Shown here: positions 17,067 through 26,483 of the stretch, piece after piece | How the letters are laid out: every line of letters starts with the position of its first letter | Position numbering within the stretch: position 1 is the stretch's first letter | From: Chloracidobacterium sp. | Lineage (GTDB): Bacteria > Acidobacteriota > Blastocatellia > Chloracidobacteriales > Chloracidobacteriaceae | Reading direction: 5' to 3' | Length of the DNA stretch: 64,000 nt | NCBI GenBank assembly: GCA_025057975.1 | Contig: JANWUV010000004.1 | Span: 186,001 to 250,000 of the forward strand | Program-made: the position numbers and the translations under genes | The notes under the pieces: model-generated | Databases searched by the model: none | Seen by the model: the letters and a program-made list of their open reading frames with translations, nothing else | Told to the model about the DNA's origin: nothing

Positions 17067-20000
17067 GCCTCTCCGCCGCATCCGGCGGCGCCTCGCTGCG
17101 GCGGCTTTGCTGATTGTCTCGCTCCTTAGTTCAGGGACGCCGGCGCAATCCACCTTGGCGACGCTGACCGGCGTTGTTGTGGACGACCAAGGTTCGCCGG
17201 TCGCCGGGGCGATGGTGACGGTTCACGATACGCGGCGCAACGTTGTTCGGGAAGTCGCCACGGACGCCCGCGGGCGCTATGCGTTCACGGCGCTGGCACC
17301 GACGACCTACCGGGTGACGGCGCGGCGTCCGGCGCTGGGCGTCGCCACCGAAACGCTTGTCACCCTTAGCCTTGATGAACAACGCGAACTGCCGCTGACG
17401 CTCCTGCCGACAGCGGTGTTTGACGCCGAAGTGCGCGCCGATGCGGTTGCGCTCGAAACGACCAATCCGGGCCTCAGCCGCGCCGTCGGCGAGCGCGAGA
17501 TTCAAACGCTGCCGCTGGCCGGACGCAACTTTGTGGATTTGGTCAAGCTTTCGCCGGGCGTGACGCCCGGACGGGAAAATGTCGGCGGCGGGCCGTTCAA
17601 AGAGCCGGACATCGGCGTCGGCGCGGCGGCTGCGCCGCGCATCGCCTTCGGCGGCCAGACCGAACTCAACACGCTCGTCCAGCTTGACGGGCTGGATCAC
17701 GTCCAGACCGTGACGGGCCTGCCGCGCGCGACGCCTTCAACCGAGGCCGTTGAGGCTTTTCGCGTCGCCAACGCGACGTTTGAAAGCGAGTACGGGCGCT
17801 CGCTCAGCGGCTTTGTCAACATCCTGACCAAATCGGGAACGAACGACCGGCGCGGCAGCCTGTACGCCTTTGTCATCAACGACGCCGTCAACGCGCGCCC
17901 ATTGCTGGCGGGGCCACGCCCGGTGTTGCGCCAGCATCAGTTCGGCGCGACGCTCGGCGGGCCGCTCAAGCGCGACCGGCTGTTTTTCTTCACGAGTTAC
18001 GAAGGGCAAAGACGCGCGGAGTCGAACCGCTTTTCGCAGGTTATCTTTGCCAACCTTGAAGCAATCAATCGGGTTCGTCGGCACTACGGCCTAACGCCGG
18101 AGACAACCGACCAGTTGCGGACGGGCGACTATGACTTGGGCTTTGGGCGGCTGGACTGGCGACCTGACGACCGCCAATCGCTGGCGCTGCGCGTCAACGC
18201 GCTGGTCGGAACGACATGCGGCTTTCTGGGCGGGGGCGGGCGGGCTTCCCCGGCGTCCACAACGGCGCGCGACAATCGGACGACCGATGTCACGACAAGC
18301 GGGGCTTACACCGTCGCGTTTTCGCCGACGCGCGTGGGCGAGTTGCGCGGCCAGTGGGCGCGCCGGGATTTCAGCTTTCGCCCGCGCTTCGCCGAGCCGG
18401 CGCTGGAGCTGCCGAACCTCATCGTGATGGGCAAGAGCACTTCCGACGTGGACGACTACCGCGAAGACCGCCTTCAGCTTGCGGGCGCGTTCACGCAGTT
18501 GACGGGCGCGCACACGGTCAAGGTCGGCGGCGACTGGTCGCGGCTCGCCGACGCCGCGCAGTGGGATTTGTTCTATCCGGCGCGCATCATTTTCGGCGGC
18601 CTGCTGCCGGCATTTTTCAACCGGACGCCGGATGGGCGGCCCGACCCGCAGCCGAGCACGTTTTGGTTTCCGTTTGTCACCGGGGCGACGACGGCTCCGC
18701 CGATTCCGTTTCCCTTCCGGCAAGCCGTCCCGGACGCGCTGCTGCCGAACGTGCGAACCCGTCTGACGCACGCGCATTACGGCGCGTTTGCGCAGGATCA
18801 GTGGCGGGCGACGCCGGCGCTGACCGTGACCTACGGCCTGCGGTACGACGCGGAGACCTACCCGCGCCGCTTCCTTGACCGGCGGGACTGGAACAACATT
18901 CAGCCCCGGCTGGGCGTCGCGTGGGGTTTGAGCGGCGGGCGAGGCGTTGTCCGGGCGGGCTACGGGGTATTCGTTGACCGGATCGCGTCGAGCGTCGGGC
19001 AGGTCATTTTCGGCGCGGAATGGATTTCGCGGGGCGACGTAGCGACCGCCCAGCAGCTTTTCGCGGATGTGGCGCGGTTTCCCGGACGGTTTCGGCAGGC
19101 GACAATTGGTGGGCCGCCGTCGGCGACCTCGCCGATTGGCGCAGCGCGCGCGGCTGACATTTTCCTGCGCGGGACGACGAACGCGCCGCCCGGCTACGGC
19201 GTCCCGGTCGGAAGCGCGTTGCCGCCGGGGACGCTCCCCTTACCGACGCCGGAAAGCGGCGCGACGGCCAGTTTCGCGGACAACCTTAGCCGCCGCCTGC
19301 GCAATCCTTACGCCCAACACATCGCGCTGGGCGTCGAGTATGAAGCGTTTGGGGTGGCGTGGTCGGCGAGTTACCTGCGCGTACTGGCGCTCAAGCTGCC
19401 TGGACACACCGGCAATGTGAACGCCTTTCAGACAGGCGTTCTGCCGACCGGCAAACCGATCCTTGGCGGGCGGCGATTTGCGGAATTGGGGCATTTCTTT
19501 GTGACGGACAACCTCGGCGCAAGCGGCTACCACGGCGGCTTTTTCGCAGTGCGGCGCGCATGGCGCAGCGGCTGGTCGTTTTCCGTCGCGCATACGTGGT
19601 CAAAGACGCTCACGACCGTGGATTCCGTCAATAACTTGGCGGATTATCCGGAGGGTCTAACGCTGGAGCGGTTCTTGTCGCGGCAGCATGCGACGCATCG
19701 GCTGGCGGCGACGGTTGCCGGGGAGTCGCCGCGCCAAACTGGTTGGTTGGGCGGCTGGCAGGGCGCGATGGTTGTGGCGCTGGAGAGTGGGCGGCCGTTC
19801 AACGTCTTCGCCGGGGGCGATTTCAACGGCGACGGCAACCCCAACAGCGACCGCCCCGGTCTTTTGCCGCGCAACAGCTTTCGCGGCCCTAGCTTTGCGA
19901 CCGTGGATATCCGGCTGGGACGTAATTTTCGGCTTGGTGAGCGCATCCGTCTGGAAGTGACGCTGGATGCGTTCAACCTCGCTAATCGGGTCAACATCCG

Positions 20001-20127
20001 CGATGTAAACTTGGCGTATGGCGGTATCAACTTGGCGGCGCCGCCTAACCCGTTGCTTCAGTTCGGCGCACCGCGCGACGTGTTCGGTGCGCGGCAGTTG
20101 CAGATGGGTGTCAAAACGCGGTTTTAG
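17041..20127 (+). CDS. TonB-dependent receptor with carboxypeptidase-like N-terminal domain
   Basis: The protein of about 1028 residues has an Arg-rich signal peptide (RRLAAAALLIVSLLSS) and a carboxypeptidase-regulatory-like domain (TLTGVVVDDQGSPVAGAMVT). A plug domain follows (LPLAGRNFVDLVKLSPGVTP, ESEYGRSLSGFVNILTKSGT), then a long outer-membrane beta barrel that ends in Phe (MGVKTRF). This is the Oar-like layout common in Acidobacteriota, often linked to uptake or binding of polymers. An in-frame ATG at 17065 would trim the first eight residues and keep the signal peptide. Either start overlaps the divergent gene start at 17066. The substrate is unknown. Confidence 0.9.
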   Translation: MMSMPTICMPLRRIRRRLAAAALLIVSLLSSGTPAQSTLATLTGVVVDDQGSPVAGAMVTVHDTRRNVVREVATDARGRYAFTALAPTTYRVTARRPALGVATETLVTLSLDEQRELPLTLLPTAVFDAEVRADAVALETTNPGLSRAVGEREIQTLPLAGRNFVDLVKLSPGVTPGRENVGGGPFKEPDIGVGAAAAPRIAFGGQTELNTLVQLDGLDHVQTVTGLPRATPSTEAVEAFRVANATFESEYGRSLSGFVNILTKSGTNDRRGSLYAFVINDAVNARPLLAGPRPVLRQHQFGATLGGPLKRDRLFFFTSYEGQRRAESNRFSQVIFANLEAINRVRRHYGLTPETTDQLRTGDYDLGFGRLDWRPDDRQSLALRVNALVGTTCGFLGGGGRASPASTTARDNRTTDVTTSGAYTVAFSPTRVGELRGQWARRDFSFRPRFAEPALELPNLIVMGKSTSDVDDYREDRLQLAGAFTQLTGAHTVKVGGDWSRLADAAQWDLFYPARIIFGGLLPAFFNRTPDGRPDPQPSTFWFPFVTGATTAPPIPFPFRQAVPDALLPNVRTRLTHAHYGAFAQDQWRATPALTVTYGLRYDAETYPRRFLDRRDWNNIQPRLGVAWGLSGGRGVVRAGYGVFVDRIASSVGQVIFGAEWISRGDVATAQQLFADVARFPGRFRQATIGGPPSATSPIGAARAADIFLRGTTNAPPGYGVPVGSALPPGTLPLPTPESGATASFADNLSRRLRNPYAQHIALGVEYEAFGVAWSASYLRVLALKLPGHTGNVNAFQTGVLPTGKPILGGRRFAELGHFFVTDNLGASGYHGGFFAVRRAWRSGWSFSVAHTWSKTLTTVDSVNNLADYPEGLTLERFLSRQHATHRLAATVAGESPRQTGWLGGWQGAMVVALESGRPFNVFAGGDFNGDGNPNSDRPGLLPRNSFRGPSFATVDIRLGRNFRLGERIRLEVTLDAFNLANRVNIRDVNLAYGGINLAAPPNPLLQFGAPRDVFGARQLQMGVKTRF

Positions 20128-20447
20128 AGTCGCTTCCGTGCGGGTGCAGTGGATTCTCCGAGCGAGCCGCATACGTGGCATGCGGATGAGCCCCACTGCG
20201 CTCTCTAAATGGCGAGCTAACTCAACGGATTGTCCTCGGAAAGCATCCGGCTTGCGACAACGCGCTTGAAGACAGGCTCAATGGTTTTCTAGCCATACAC
20301 GCCACCATCGCAGCTCACTGTTCCTGCTGGTAAAAATGATTTTTCAACTGGATTGAAGCTATTTCCGTGGTTTGGTGGCTTGCAGCCGACTTTGGAAATC
20401 GGCAAGCTTGCAAAGACTGTTTTGCTGAAAAGGGGAGAAATCTGCGC
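20128..20447. other. Intergenic region after the TonB receptor gene
   Basis: No gene is supported in these 320 bases. A short palindrome, CCGCAT...ATGCGG near 20168-20186, may be part of the receptor gene's 3' end. The last 20 bases hold AGGGGAG, the ribosome site for the next gene. Confidence 0.35.
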
Positions 20448-21092
20448 GTGCAATTGGAAAAGGCTTGGCGGTTTGGGCGTCACAGTTTTTGGGTGTTGAT
20501 GTTGAGTGCGAGCGTCGCCTTGCCATTCACAACCACAGGACAAGCGCAACAGGACGGCGGCACGCGCCCGGTACGGGTGACGGCGGTGCATACCCTTGTC
20601 GGCGGACGTGTTCGGATTCAGTTCGACGACGCCTTCCGCGGCGCCTTCCGCCGCGCCCGCATCGCCTACGATGCCGTGGGCGCTTCAACGACGGAAGGCG
20701 ACGCTCTGACGCTGCCGGTGGCGGATGGACTGTTTGACTTGGCTTCAGGACGTGGTGTGATGGTCTGGCGCGGCGGGCTGGCGCTGGAGACGCCTAAAGC
20801 CGACGTGGATTTACGCGGTCTGCGGCTTGACGCCATTGGTCGGTCGCCGTTGTTGTGGGCGACATTGGTCGTTGAGGGGGAGTTAGACAAAACCTTCCCG
20901 CTGTGTACGGTGACGTTGCCGACGGAGCAGCTTCCTGTCCGGCTTATCGGCGGGCGCGTCTTGATGCTGCGGAATGTCGAACTGCGCCTGACGCCGGAAG
21001 GCGCAGCGTGCCTCAATCGGCTGGCTGAACAGGAACAATTTGTCGCAGGTCAGATAGTCGGCGTCGCCAACATTATTGGCATCGTTGAGTAA
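20448..21092 (+). CDS. Exported protein of unknown function
   Basis: I chose the GTG at 20448 because AGGGGAG lies about 11 bases upstream and translation gives a normal signal peptide (SFWVLMLSASVALPFTTTGQAQ). The 214-residue product has no motif I recognise. Alternating hydrophobic strands (VRVTAVHTLVGGRVRIQFDD, LLWATLVVEGEL) suggest an all-beta, cohesin-like fold. The gene is 32 bases ahead of hpnA on the same strand and may be cotranscribed with it. A structural or surface role is possible but not shown. Confidence 0.55.
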   Translation: MQLEKAWRFGRHSFWVLMLSASVALPFTTTGQAQQDGGTRPVRVTAVHTLVGGRVRIQFDDAFRGAFRRARIAYDAVGASTTEGDALTLPVADGLFDLASGRGVMVWRGGLALETPKADVDLRGLRLDAIGRSPLLWATLVVEGELDKTFPLCTVTLPTEQLPVRLIGGRVLMLRNVELRLTPEGAACLNRLAEQEQFVAGQIVGVANIIGIVE

Positions 21093-21124
21093 AAAAGTCG
21101 TTTCCGGCGGCCACACACCCGGCA

Positions 21125-22111
21125 ATGAAGGTTTTTCTCACGGGCGGCACGGGGTTTGTCGGCGCGAATGTCCTGCGTGAACTGCTGTCCGGCGGGGCCG
21201 CCGTACGAGTGTTGGCGCGTCCCAACAGCGACCGGCGCAATCTGGAAGGCTTGGCCTTTGAACTGGTGGAAGGCAGCCTTGACGATCCCTCGCGCCTGAC
21301 GCGCGCCATGGATGGCTGCGAGTGGGTTTTTCACATCGCCGCGCACTACAGCCTGCTACGTCGTGACCGGGCGGCGATTTACCGCACCAACGTGGAAGGT
21401 ACACGACATATCTTGCAAGCGGCGCGGGCCGCCGGCGTCAAGCGCATCGTCCACACCAGTTCCGTCGCGGCCATCGGCGTGCCGCCGGAAGGACAAGTCG
21501 CCGACGAAACCTTCCAGACGACGGTTGAAGAACTGGTCGGCGACTATAAGAAGTCGAAATTCCTCGCCGAACAACTGGCACGGGACGCCGCCCGCGAAGG
21601 GCTGCCGGTGGTGATCGTCAACCCCAGTACGCCGATTGGCCCTTATGACATCAAGCCGACGCCAACCGGCGACATCGTGCTGCGGTTTTTACAGCGCCGG
21701 ATGCCGGCCTACGTGGACACTGGGATGAATCTCATTCACGTCCGTGACGTAGCGGTTGGACACATCCGCGCGGTAGAAAAGGGGCGCGTCGGCGAGCGGT
21801 ACATTCTCGGCCACCGGAACATGACACTGAAGGAAATTCTCGACATGCTGGCCGCCATCACGGGACTGCCCGCGCCGACGCGCCGCCTGCCCCATTGGCT
21901 GCCGATTGTTGTCGGAGCGGTGGATGAATTTTTCCTCAGTCGGCTGACTGGTAAACCGCCGACGGTGGCGTTTGATTCGGCGCGGATGGCGGCACGTCCG
22001 ATGTACTATGACGCCACGCGCGCCGTCACTTACCTTGGTCTGCCGCAGACGCCCATCGAGACGGCGCTTCGTGAAGCCGTCAACTGGTTTCGAGAGCATG
22101 GCTACGTGTAA
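21125..22111 (+). CDS. hpnA: Hopanoid-associated sugar epimerase/dehydratase
   Basis: The protein is a 328-residue extended short-chain dehydrogenase. It has the NAD(P) motif VFLTGGTGFVGANVLREL at the start, the catalytic YKKSK (YxxxK) near residue 140 and PSTPIGPYDIKPTPTG near residue 168. The last phrase is typical of HpnA, the NAD-dependent protein of hopanoid clusters thought to act on the sugar side chain of composite hopanoids. hpnE at 4923 supports the pathway. Other epimerases of the family are the alternative. Confidence 0.85.
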   Translation: MKVFLTGGTGFVGANVLRELLSGGAAVRVLARPNSDRRNLEGLAFELVEGSLDDPSRLTRAMDGCEWVFHIAAHYSLLRRDRAAIYRTNVEGTRHILQAARAAGVKRIVHTSSVAAIGVPPEGQVADETFQTTVEELVGDYKKSKFLAEQLARDAAREGLPVVIVNPSTPIGPYDIKPTPTGDIVLRFLQRRMPAYVDTGMNLIHVRDVAVGHIRAVEKGRVGERYILGHRNMTLKEILDMLAAITGLPAPTRRLPHWLPIVVGAVDEFFLSRLTGKPPTVAFDSARMAARPMYYDATRAVTYLGLPQTPIETALREAVNWFREHGYV

Positions 22112-22148
22112 AGCGCAGGGGGATGTTCCGGGAGCAACGGCGGTATTG

Positions 22149-22859
22149 ATGACGGTACGGGAGACAGACACGCCAGCTATCCCGGCACCGACCGAGTTGG
22201 CAGTGTGCGTCCGTGGCTGGTTCGACGCCGCTTACTGTGCGCAACTCGTCGCAGGCGTCTATGCCGCCCGTGCGCGCTGGGTGGAGGCGTTCGGCGGGTT
22301 GCAGTTTTCGCTAGGACGTGCGTGGTACACCGATTTGGAAATGGGGCGCGAAGACGTTTACTTCGCCGAGGCATCAGCGCATAACGCACTTGTTGAGCGG
22401 TATGCGCCGGGCCTTCAGCGGCGAATGCGACGACTCGTGCGCGCGGCCGTCGGCCGTCCCGTCGTGCAGCGCGAAGGCTGGCGTGGGGCGGGCATTCACA
22501 TTTTCCCGGCGGGCGGCTGGGCGGCGCAGCAGGGCGGCGATATTCACTTCGACACTGAAGGACTTTTGCCAGAACAGCTTGCCGCGCGTGCGCCAGCGCT
22601 AACTGTCGTGGTCATGCTGCAGCCGCCGGTTACGGGCGGCGGTCTGCGGCTGTGGGACGCCGTTTATGTCGGCGCAGATGAACCATCGCCGGAGCAGTTG
22701 GCGCGGCCGCATGCGACGGTCACGTACGGCGTCGGCGATGCCCTCATCTTCGACAGCTACCGGCTGCATTGGATTGAGCCGTTCACGGGTGACCGCGACC
22801 GCCTTTCGGCCACGCTCCACGCAGTGCGCGTCGGCGAGATTTGGGAGAGTTGGTTTTAG
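22149..22859 (+). CDS. Putative 2-oxoglutarate/Fe(II)-dependent oxygenase-like protein
   Basis: The protein of about 236 residues carries IHFDTEG (HxD) near residue 145. RLHWIEPFTGDRDRLSATLH follows near residue 210, giving the distal His and the Arg that would bind 2-oxoglutarate. This spacing fits a double-stranded beta-helix Fe(II) dioxygenase. An earlier in-frame ATG at 22098 overlaps hpnA; the ATG at 22149 avoids this, though neither has a strong ribosome site. The gene directly follows hpnA, so hydroxylation of a lipid or sugar is conceivable. The substrate is unknown. Confidence 0.55.
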   Translation: MTVRETDTPAIPAPTELAVCVRGWFDAAYCAQLVAGVYAARARWVEAFGGLQFSLGRAWYTDLEMGREDVYFAEASAHNALVERYAPGLQRRMRRLVRAAVGRPVVQREGWRGAGIHIFPAGGWAAQQGGDIHFDTEGLLPEQLAARAPALTVVVMLQPPVTGGGLRLWDAVYVGADEPSPEQLARPHATVTYGVGDALIFDSYRLHWIEPFTGDRDRLSATLHAVRVGEIWESWF

Positions 22860-22895
22860 CCGCCTTGCTACGGTCAGGCTGCGTCAGGGGCGCGA

Positions 22896-22917
22896 CAGGC
22901 GGCGTTTCCGCCGCCTG
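22896..22917 (+). terminator. Stem-loop after the oxygenase-like gene
   Basis: A perfect 9 bp stem (CAGGCGGCG / CGCCGCCTG) with a TTTC loop lies 37 bases past the stop codon. There is no U-tract, so it may be a weak terminator or an RNA-stabilising hairpin. Confidence 0.35.
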
Positions 22918-23043
22918 CAATACGACAGGCGCTCCGTGCTGGAAAGCTTTTAGGTTTGGCAATGACGGTTGATTTTGTACTTGAGGCGCAGCCCAAAAGC
23001 GGTGGTTGCTAACCTCAACGTCAACGCTGAAAGGTTTTTACGG

Positions 23044-23883
23044 ATGCCAGTCTCGGCGTGGTTGCGCGCGATAGCGCGCGATTTGTCGCTTGTGTTTTTG
23101 GCGCTGCTGCTGGTTGCGTCCGGCGGGCAGCGTGCGACGCGGGCCGAACTACGCGCGGCGGCGGACTGTTTTGCACTGGACGACCTCGCTCCCCACGAAC
23201 GCGCCCGCGCCGAGGCGCTTTATACCATTGCCTGCGATTTGAAGCCGATGAGTAGCGGCTACGTCCGGTTTCAGTTCGACGCTGCCCGGCCCGATCTGAC
23301 GGATATTGAAACGACACGGCGGCTGCTGTCCCGTTTTCGCTGCAGCGACCGTTTTTACGCCGATGTCCTTGTTTTTGCAGCCGTCTATGACGGCAAGCGA
23401 CAGGCGGAAGGTGTCGTGTTTAACCGGCGGGCGCTGGAGCGGACGATCCGCGCGCACGCGGCCTACTTTGCGCCGTTCGGCGTTACGCCCAACGCTCATC
23501 CAATGGATGCGCTCAAAACGGTGGAGCATGCCGAACGCGCCTTGCGGTGGCGCGGTTACGGATACTTGTTCGGCTATCCTGATGCAGCGGTGGATTTCTT
23601 TGTCGCGGCGGGCGAGTCTCAAGAGGCGACAGGTAAGTTTGTCGCACGCGACTTCGTACACATTCCCAGCTACGCCCGTGAGACGGGAGCGTTTACGTGG
23701 GCTGTGCCGAAGGGACATCAGGAAACCGACGAGGAAAGGCGACTGCGTGCGGAAGCGATGGCGGTTTTGGAAGACTATCGCGCGCGCCGCGCCCGACTCA
23801 TCGGCGATGGGGAACCAGGCGTCGTCGCGCTGCTGCGCGAGCTGACGCAGCGCCCGGCGGCTAAAGCGGCGGCGAAGCCGTAA
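23044..23883 (+). CDS. Exported protein of unknown function
   Basis: The ATG at 23044 gives a signal peptide (LSLVFLALLLVASGG) and a mature chain of about 250 residues. It contains AHPMDALKTVEHAERALRWR, RGYGYLFGYPDAAVDFFV and HIPSYARETGAFTWAVPKGH. I do not recognise the family. The mix of charged helices and aromatic segments suggests a soluble periplasmic protein. The next gene begins 23 bases downstream on the same strand, so they may be coexpressed. Confidence 0.6.
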   Translation: MPVSAWLRAIARDLSLVFLALLLVASGGQRATRAELRAAADCFALDDLAPHERARAEALYTIACDLKPMSSGYVRFQFDAARPDLTDIETTRRLLSRFRCSDRFYADVLVFAAVYDGKRQAEGVVFNRRALERTIRAHAAYFAPFGVTPNAHPMDALKTVEHAERALRWRGYGYLFGYPDAAVDFFVAAGESQEATGKFVARDFVHIPSYARETGAFTWAVPKGHQETDEERRLRAEAMAVLEDYRARRARLIGDGEPGVVALLRELTQRPAAKAAAKP

Positions 23884-23906
23884 AACCGCCACCGAGGTAG
23901 TTCGCC

Positions 23907-24302
23907 ATGGCAGCGCCAACAGCTTGGCAGCTCTACGTTGTTCGCGCAGCAGGCGTCACACAGGTCGCTGTGCCGGCTGAGGCGACTTGGGTGGCGGTCG
24001 GCGGCGGCAAGGATTGCGATATCGTCGTGGATGCGCCGGACTTCCCACAACTGGCCTTTCAAATCGTCCGGCGACCTGACGGCGCGCTGTGGCTGTACAT
24101 TCATCCAGCGCGGCTCTGGTCGGGTGGCCAAACACGGCAGGCGACGCTGCGTGACTCCATCTTTCCACTGACCGAGCCAACAGTCATCGCCATACATGGG
24201 ACGACGACACGCTTTGTCCTGAGTCGGCGCGCGGAGCTTGCAGAAGCGAGGGCTTTGCTCAGCGCAGCCGAGCGAGCTTGGGGCGGAAAAACAGCAATTT
24301 AG
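23907..24302 (+). CDS. Small protein with a weak FHA-like pattern
   Basis: The 131-residue protein contains WVAVGGGKDCDIVVDAPDF followed by FQIVRRPDGALWLYIHP. This resembles the GR...CDI...S/H strand pattern of FHA phosphopeptide-binding domains, though the usual Arg-Ser pair is not clear. It has no signal peptide. A cytoplasmic adaptor is possible; I hold this loosely. It lies between an exported protein gene and the DUF4407 operon. Confidence 0.5.
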   Translation: MAAPTAWQLYVVRAAGVTQVAVPAEATWVAVGGGKDCDIVVDAPDFPQLAFQIVRRPDGALWLYIHPARLWSGGQTRQATLRDSIFPLTEPTVIAIHGTTTRFVLSRRAELAEARALLSAAERAWGGKTAI

Positions 24303-24486
24303 CCTTTTGGGTCGCTGTCTCTGAAGCCACCGTTCAGCTCCGTATGTGTAGGGGCTGTACTTCAAGTAAACCCCTCAGCAAGCTTGCCCAAAATGCAGAC
24401 TGGACAAATCTCTGGCATAAAGCCCGCGACGCGAGCGAAACGCCGCGCGTCGAGTTAGAAGGCTTTGCCGGAGAGGAGTCCCCGCC

Positions 24487-26145
24487 ATGCTGCAACTCAA
24501 CATCAGCCAACCCAACCCGCAACCTAACCAGCCCCAACCGAGCCTGTTCCGCGACCCGTCGCTGACGCCGGCTGGGCTGCCCGTCTCCCGTTGGGAACGC
24601 ATCAGCCGGTTCTTCACCCTGCGCCCCTTTGGCGATGAGTTGCTCACGCCAAGCGCTGACTTCTGGCTGTTGGCGGCGCGCGTTCTCGTCCTTGGCATGG
24701 CGCTGGCGGAAGGCGTCGCCTGGGGTTGGTTTGGAACCGGCGTTGCGACCGGCTGGGCGGGCGTCGGCGCAGGGTTGACCCTCGGCGCAGTGGCGTTCCT
24801 CGTCGTCTGGGCGCTCGACGCTTCGTTGATTGCCGGCGACTTGACCAAGACCAGCCCGCAGCGCAAGTGGGGACTGGCCTTTGTCCGCCTTGGGTTGACC
24901 GTGTTTTCGGTCTGGCTCACCGCGCCGTACTTGACGCAGTTCGTGTTTCGCGCCGACATTGAAGCCGACCTGCGCCGCGATCAAAACGCCGCCGTTGATC
25001 AGGTGCGGCAATCCATCGCCGCCCGCGCCGACGCCAAGCTGGCCGACCTCGACCGCGCCCTCCGCGCCGACCGCGAGGCGCTCATCCTCGAAGTGTCGGG
25101 ACGGGGACGGTCGGGCCGCTACGGCGACGGGCTGACTTCCGGGGCCATCCGCGAGCGCATTGCGTCCGCCGAAGCGCAACGCGCCGCTCTTGAAACCGCC
25201 AGGCAGGACGAGTTGGCGGCGCTCAACCGGGCTGTCGAACAAGGGCAGTTCGAGCTTGTCAAGGCGCGCTGGGGCGTGGCGATGCCGAGCGACTCGCCGA
25301 CCGAGCGGTACGCCCGCATGCGGAAAGTCCTCGAACGGCCTGAAGCGCGCGCGGTGCAGCGGACAATCGAGGGCGGCTTCTGGCTCCTGTGCGTGGCGTT
25401 GGCGCTGTTCAAGCTTCTCCTGCAGAACAAGGCGCTTGAGTACTACCTCTCGGAGGTTTGGCAGGGGCGGTGGCGGCAATACCGCAAGGGCGCGTACGAC
25501 GCTTGGCTGCATCCGTGGGATCGCTCCACGTCGGCTTGTCTGATGTCGCCGGAGACGTTTGTCCGGTGGCACGAAACGGCGCTGCCGCGTTTGCGGATGG
25601 CCGCACAAGCCGACGAGGAAGCGCGACTGGCGGCCGAAGCCGAAGCGCAGGCGGTCGCCGAGCTGACCGCCGCCCGCGCCGAGCTTGAAGCCTACCGCCG
25701 CGCCGAAGCCGAACGCCTGACAACGCTCTACCTCAACCAACGCCAACGCGAATACCTGCAAACAGAGGTGGCTGAACTCGAACAACTCTTCGCCGAGAAG
25801 CTGCAGGCCGATGAGCGCTGCTCGGTCGAGCAACTCAAGGTGTTGAACAAAATGCAAAAGGCGCTTGACCAAAAGCGTGCGGAACTCGTCGCCCACGAAC
25901 AGCAGGCATGCGGGCTGCATTTCCGGGAGCATGAACTGGCGGAAACCTACAACCGGCTGACGGCGCGGATTGAGCGACTTGAAGCGGAAGCCGCCCGCCT
26001 GCAAACCGAGCGCGAACGCCTCAGCGACGTTGCACGCCGACTCCGGTGCGAACTCGCCGCCGCATCCTTTGAGGAAGAAAGCGAACAGGCAAGTCGGTTG
26101 AAGTCGCTGCTGCAACCGACGCCGTCAATCTCAACCCTGCAATAA
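24487..26145 (+). CDS. DUF4407-type membrane coiled-coil protein in a cas2/CARF operon
   Basis: The 552-residue protein has an N-terminal cytoplasmic stretch rich in Pro, Asn and Gln. Membrane segments lie near residues 57-80, 88-112 and 125-148, and one more near 292-315 (ALFKLLLQNKALEYYL region). Long charged coiled coils lie between them and fill the last 180 residues. This layout, with DLTKTSPQRKWGLAFVR after the second helix, fits DUF4407. The next gene, cas2, starts 21 bases downstream and a CARF-HEPN gene follows, so it sits first in a CRISPR-linked operon. A membrane-anchored partner of the defence module is a fair inference; its activity is not known. Confidence 0.7.
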   Translation: MLQLNISQPNPQPNQPQPSLFRDPSLTPAGLPVSRWERISRFFTLRPFGDELLTPSADFWLLAARVLVLGMALAEGVAWGWFGTGVATGWAGVGAGLTLGAVAFLVVWALDASLIAGDLTKTSPQRKWGLAFVRLGLTVFSVWLTAPYLTQFVFRADIEADLRRDQNAAVDQVRQSIAARADAKLADLDRALRADREALILEVSGRGRSGRYGDGLTSGAIRERIASAEAQRAALETARQDELAALNRAVEQGQFELVKARWGVAMPSDSPTERYARMRKVLERPEARAVQRTIEGGFWLLCVALALFKLLLQNKALEYYLSEVWQGRWRQYRKGAYDAWLHPWDRSTSACLMSPETFVRWHETALPRLRMAAQADEEARLAAEAEAQAVAELTAARAELEAYRRAEAERLTTLYLNQRQREYLQTEVAELEQLFAEKLQADERCSVEQLKVLNKMQKALDQKRAELVAHEQQACGLHFREHELAETYNRLTARIERLEAEAARLQTERERLSDVARRLRCELAAASFEEESEQASRLKSLLQPTPSISTLQ

Positions 26146-26166
26146 ACGCTACTGGAGGAACGCCCC

Positions 26167-26460
26167 ATGCCCGCCCCGCGTGAAGCCTTGTTTGTCGTAG
26201 CCTACGATGTCGTCTCCGACCGACGGCGCAACCTGCTGCGCAAGACGTTGATGCGTTACGGCGCGCCCGTTCAGTACAGTGTCTTTGAGTGCCGGTTGAC
26301 GCCGGAGCGGTTGGCGATGTTGCAGGACGAAGTGCGCCGCATCATCCTACCCGCCGTGGACAGCATCATCTACGTAGAGTTTTGCAAGGGCTGTGCGCGA
26401 ACAACCCGCAACCTGGGCGTCGCGCCCAACCGACCTCTCCTGCCGTTTTACGTCTTTTGA
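26167..26460 (+). CDS. cas2: CRISPR-associated endoribonuclease/adaptor Cas2 (copy 1)
   Basis: Cas2 dimers bridge Cas1 dimers during spacer capture. This 97-residue copy has the ferredoxin-like opening ALFVVAYDVVSDRRRNLLRK with the conserved Asp, then VQYSVFECRLTPERL and IIYVEFCKGCAR. It is transcribed rightward between the DUF4407 and CARF-HEPN genes, away from cas1. Its sequence differs strongly from the second cas2 at 28903, so it is not a recent duplicate. GGAGG lies just before the ATG. It may have been recruited from another locus or serve a role other than adaptation. Confidence 0.9.
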   Translation: MPAPREALFVVAYDVVSDRRRNLLRKTLMRYGAPVQYSVFECRLTPERLAMLQDEVRRIILPAVDSIIYVEFCKGCARTTRNLGVAPNRPLLPFYVF

Positions 26461-26483
26461 TTTCTGTGAAAGGGAGCATTGCC

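Noticed and set aside
26289-26483. Longer start for the CARF-HEPN gene inside cas2
   Set aside because: The extension overlaps cas2 in another frame, has no family resemblance, and the ATG at 26484 has a good ribosome site.
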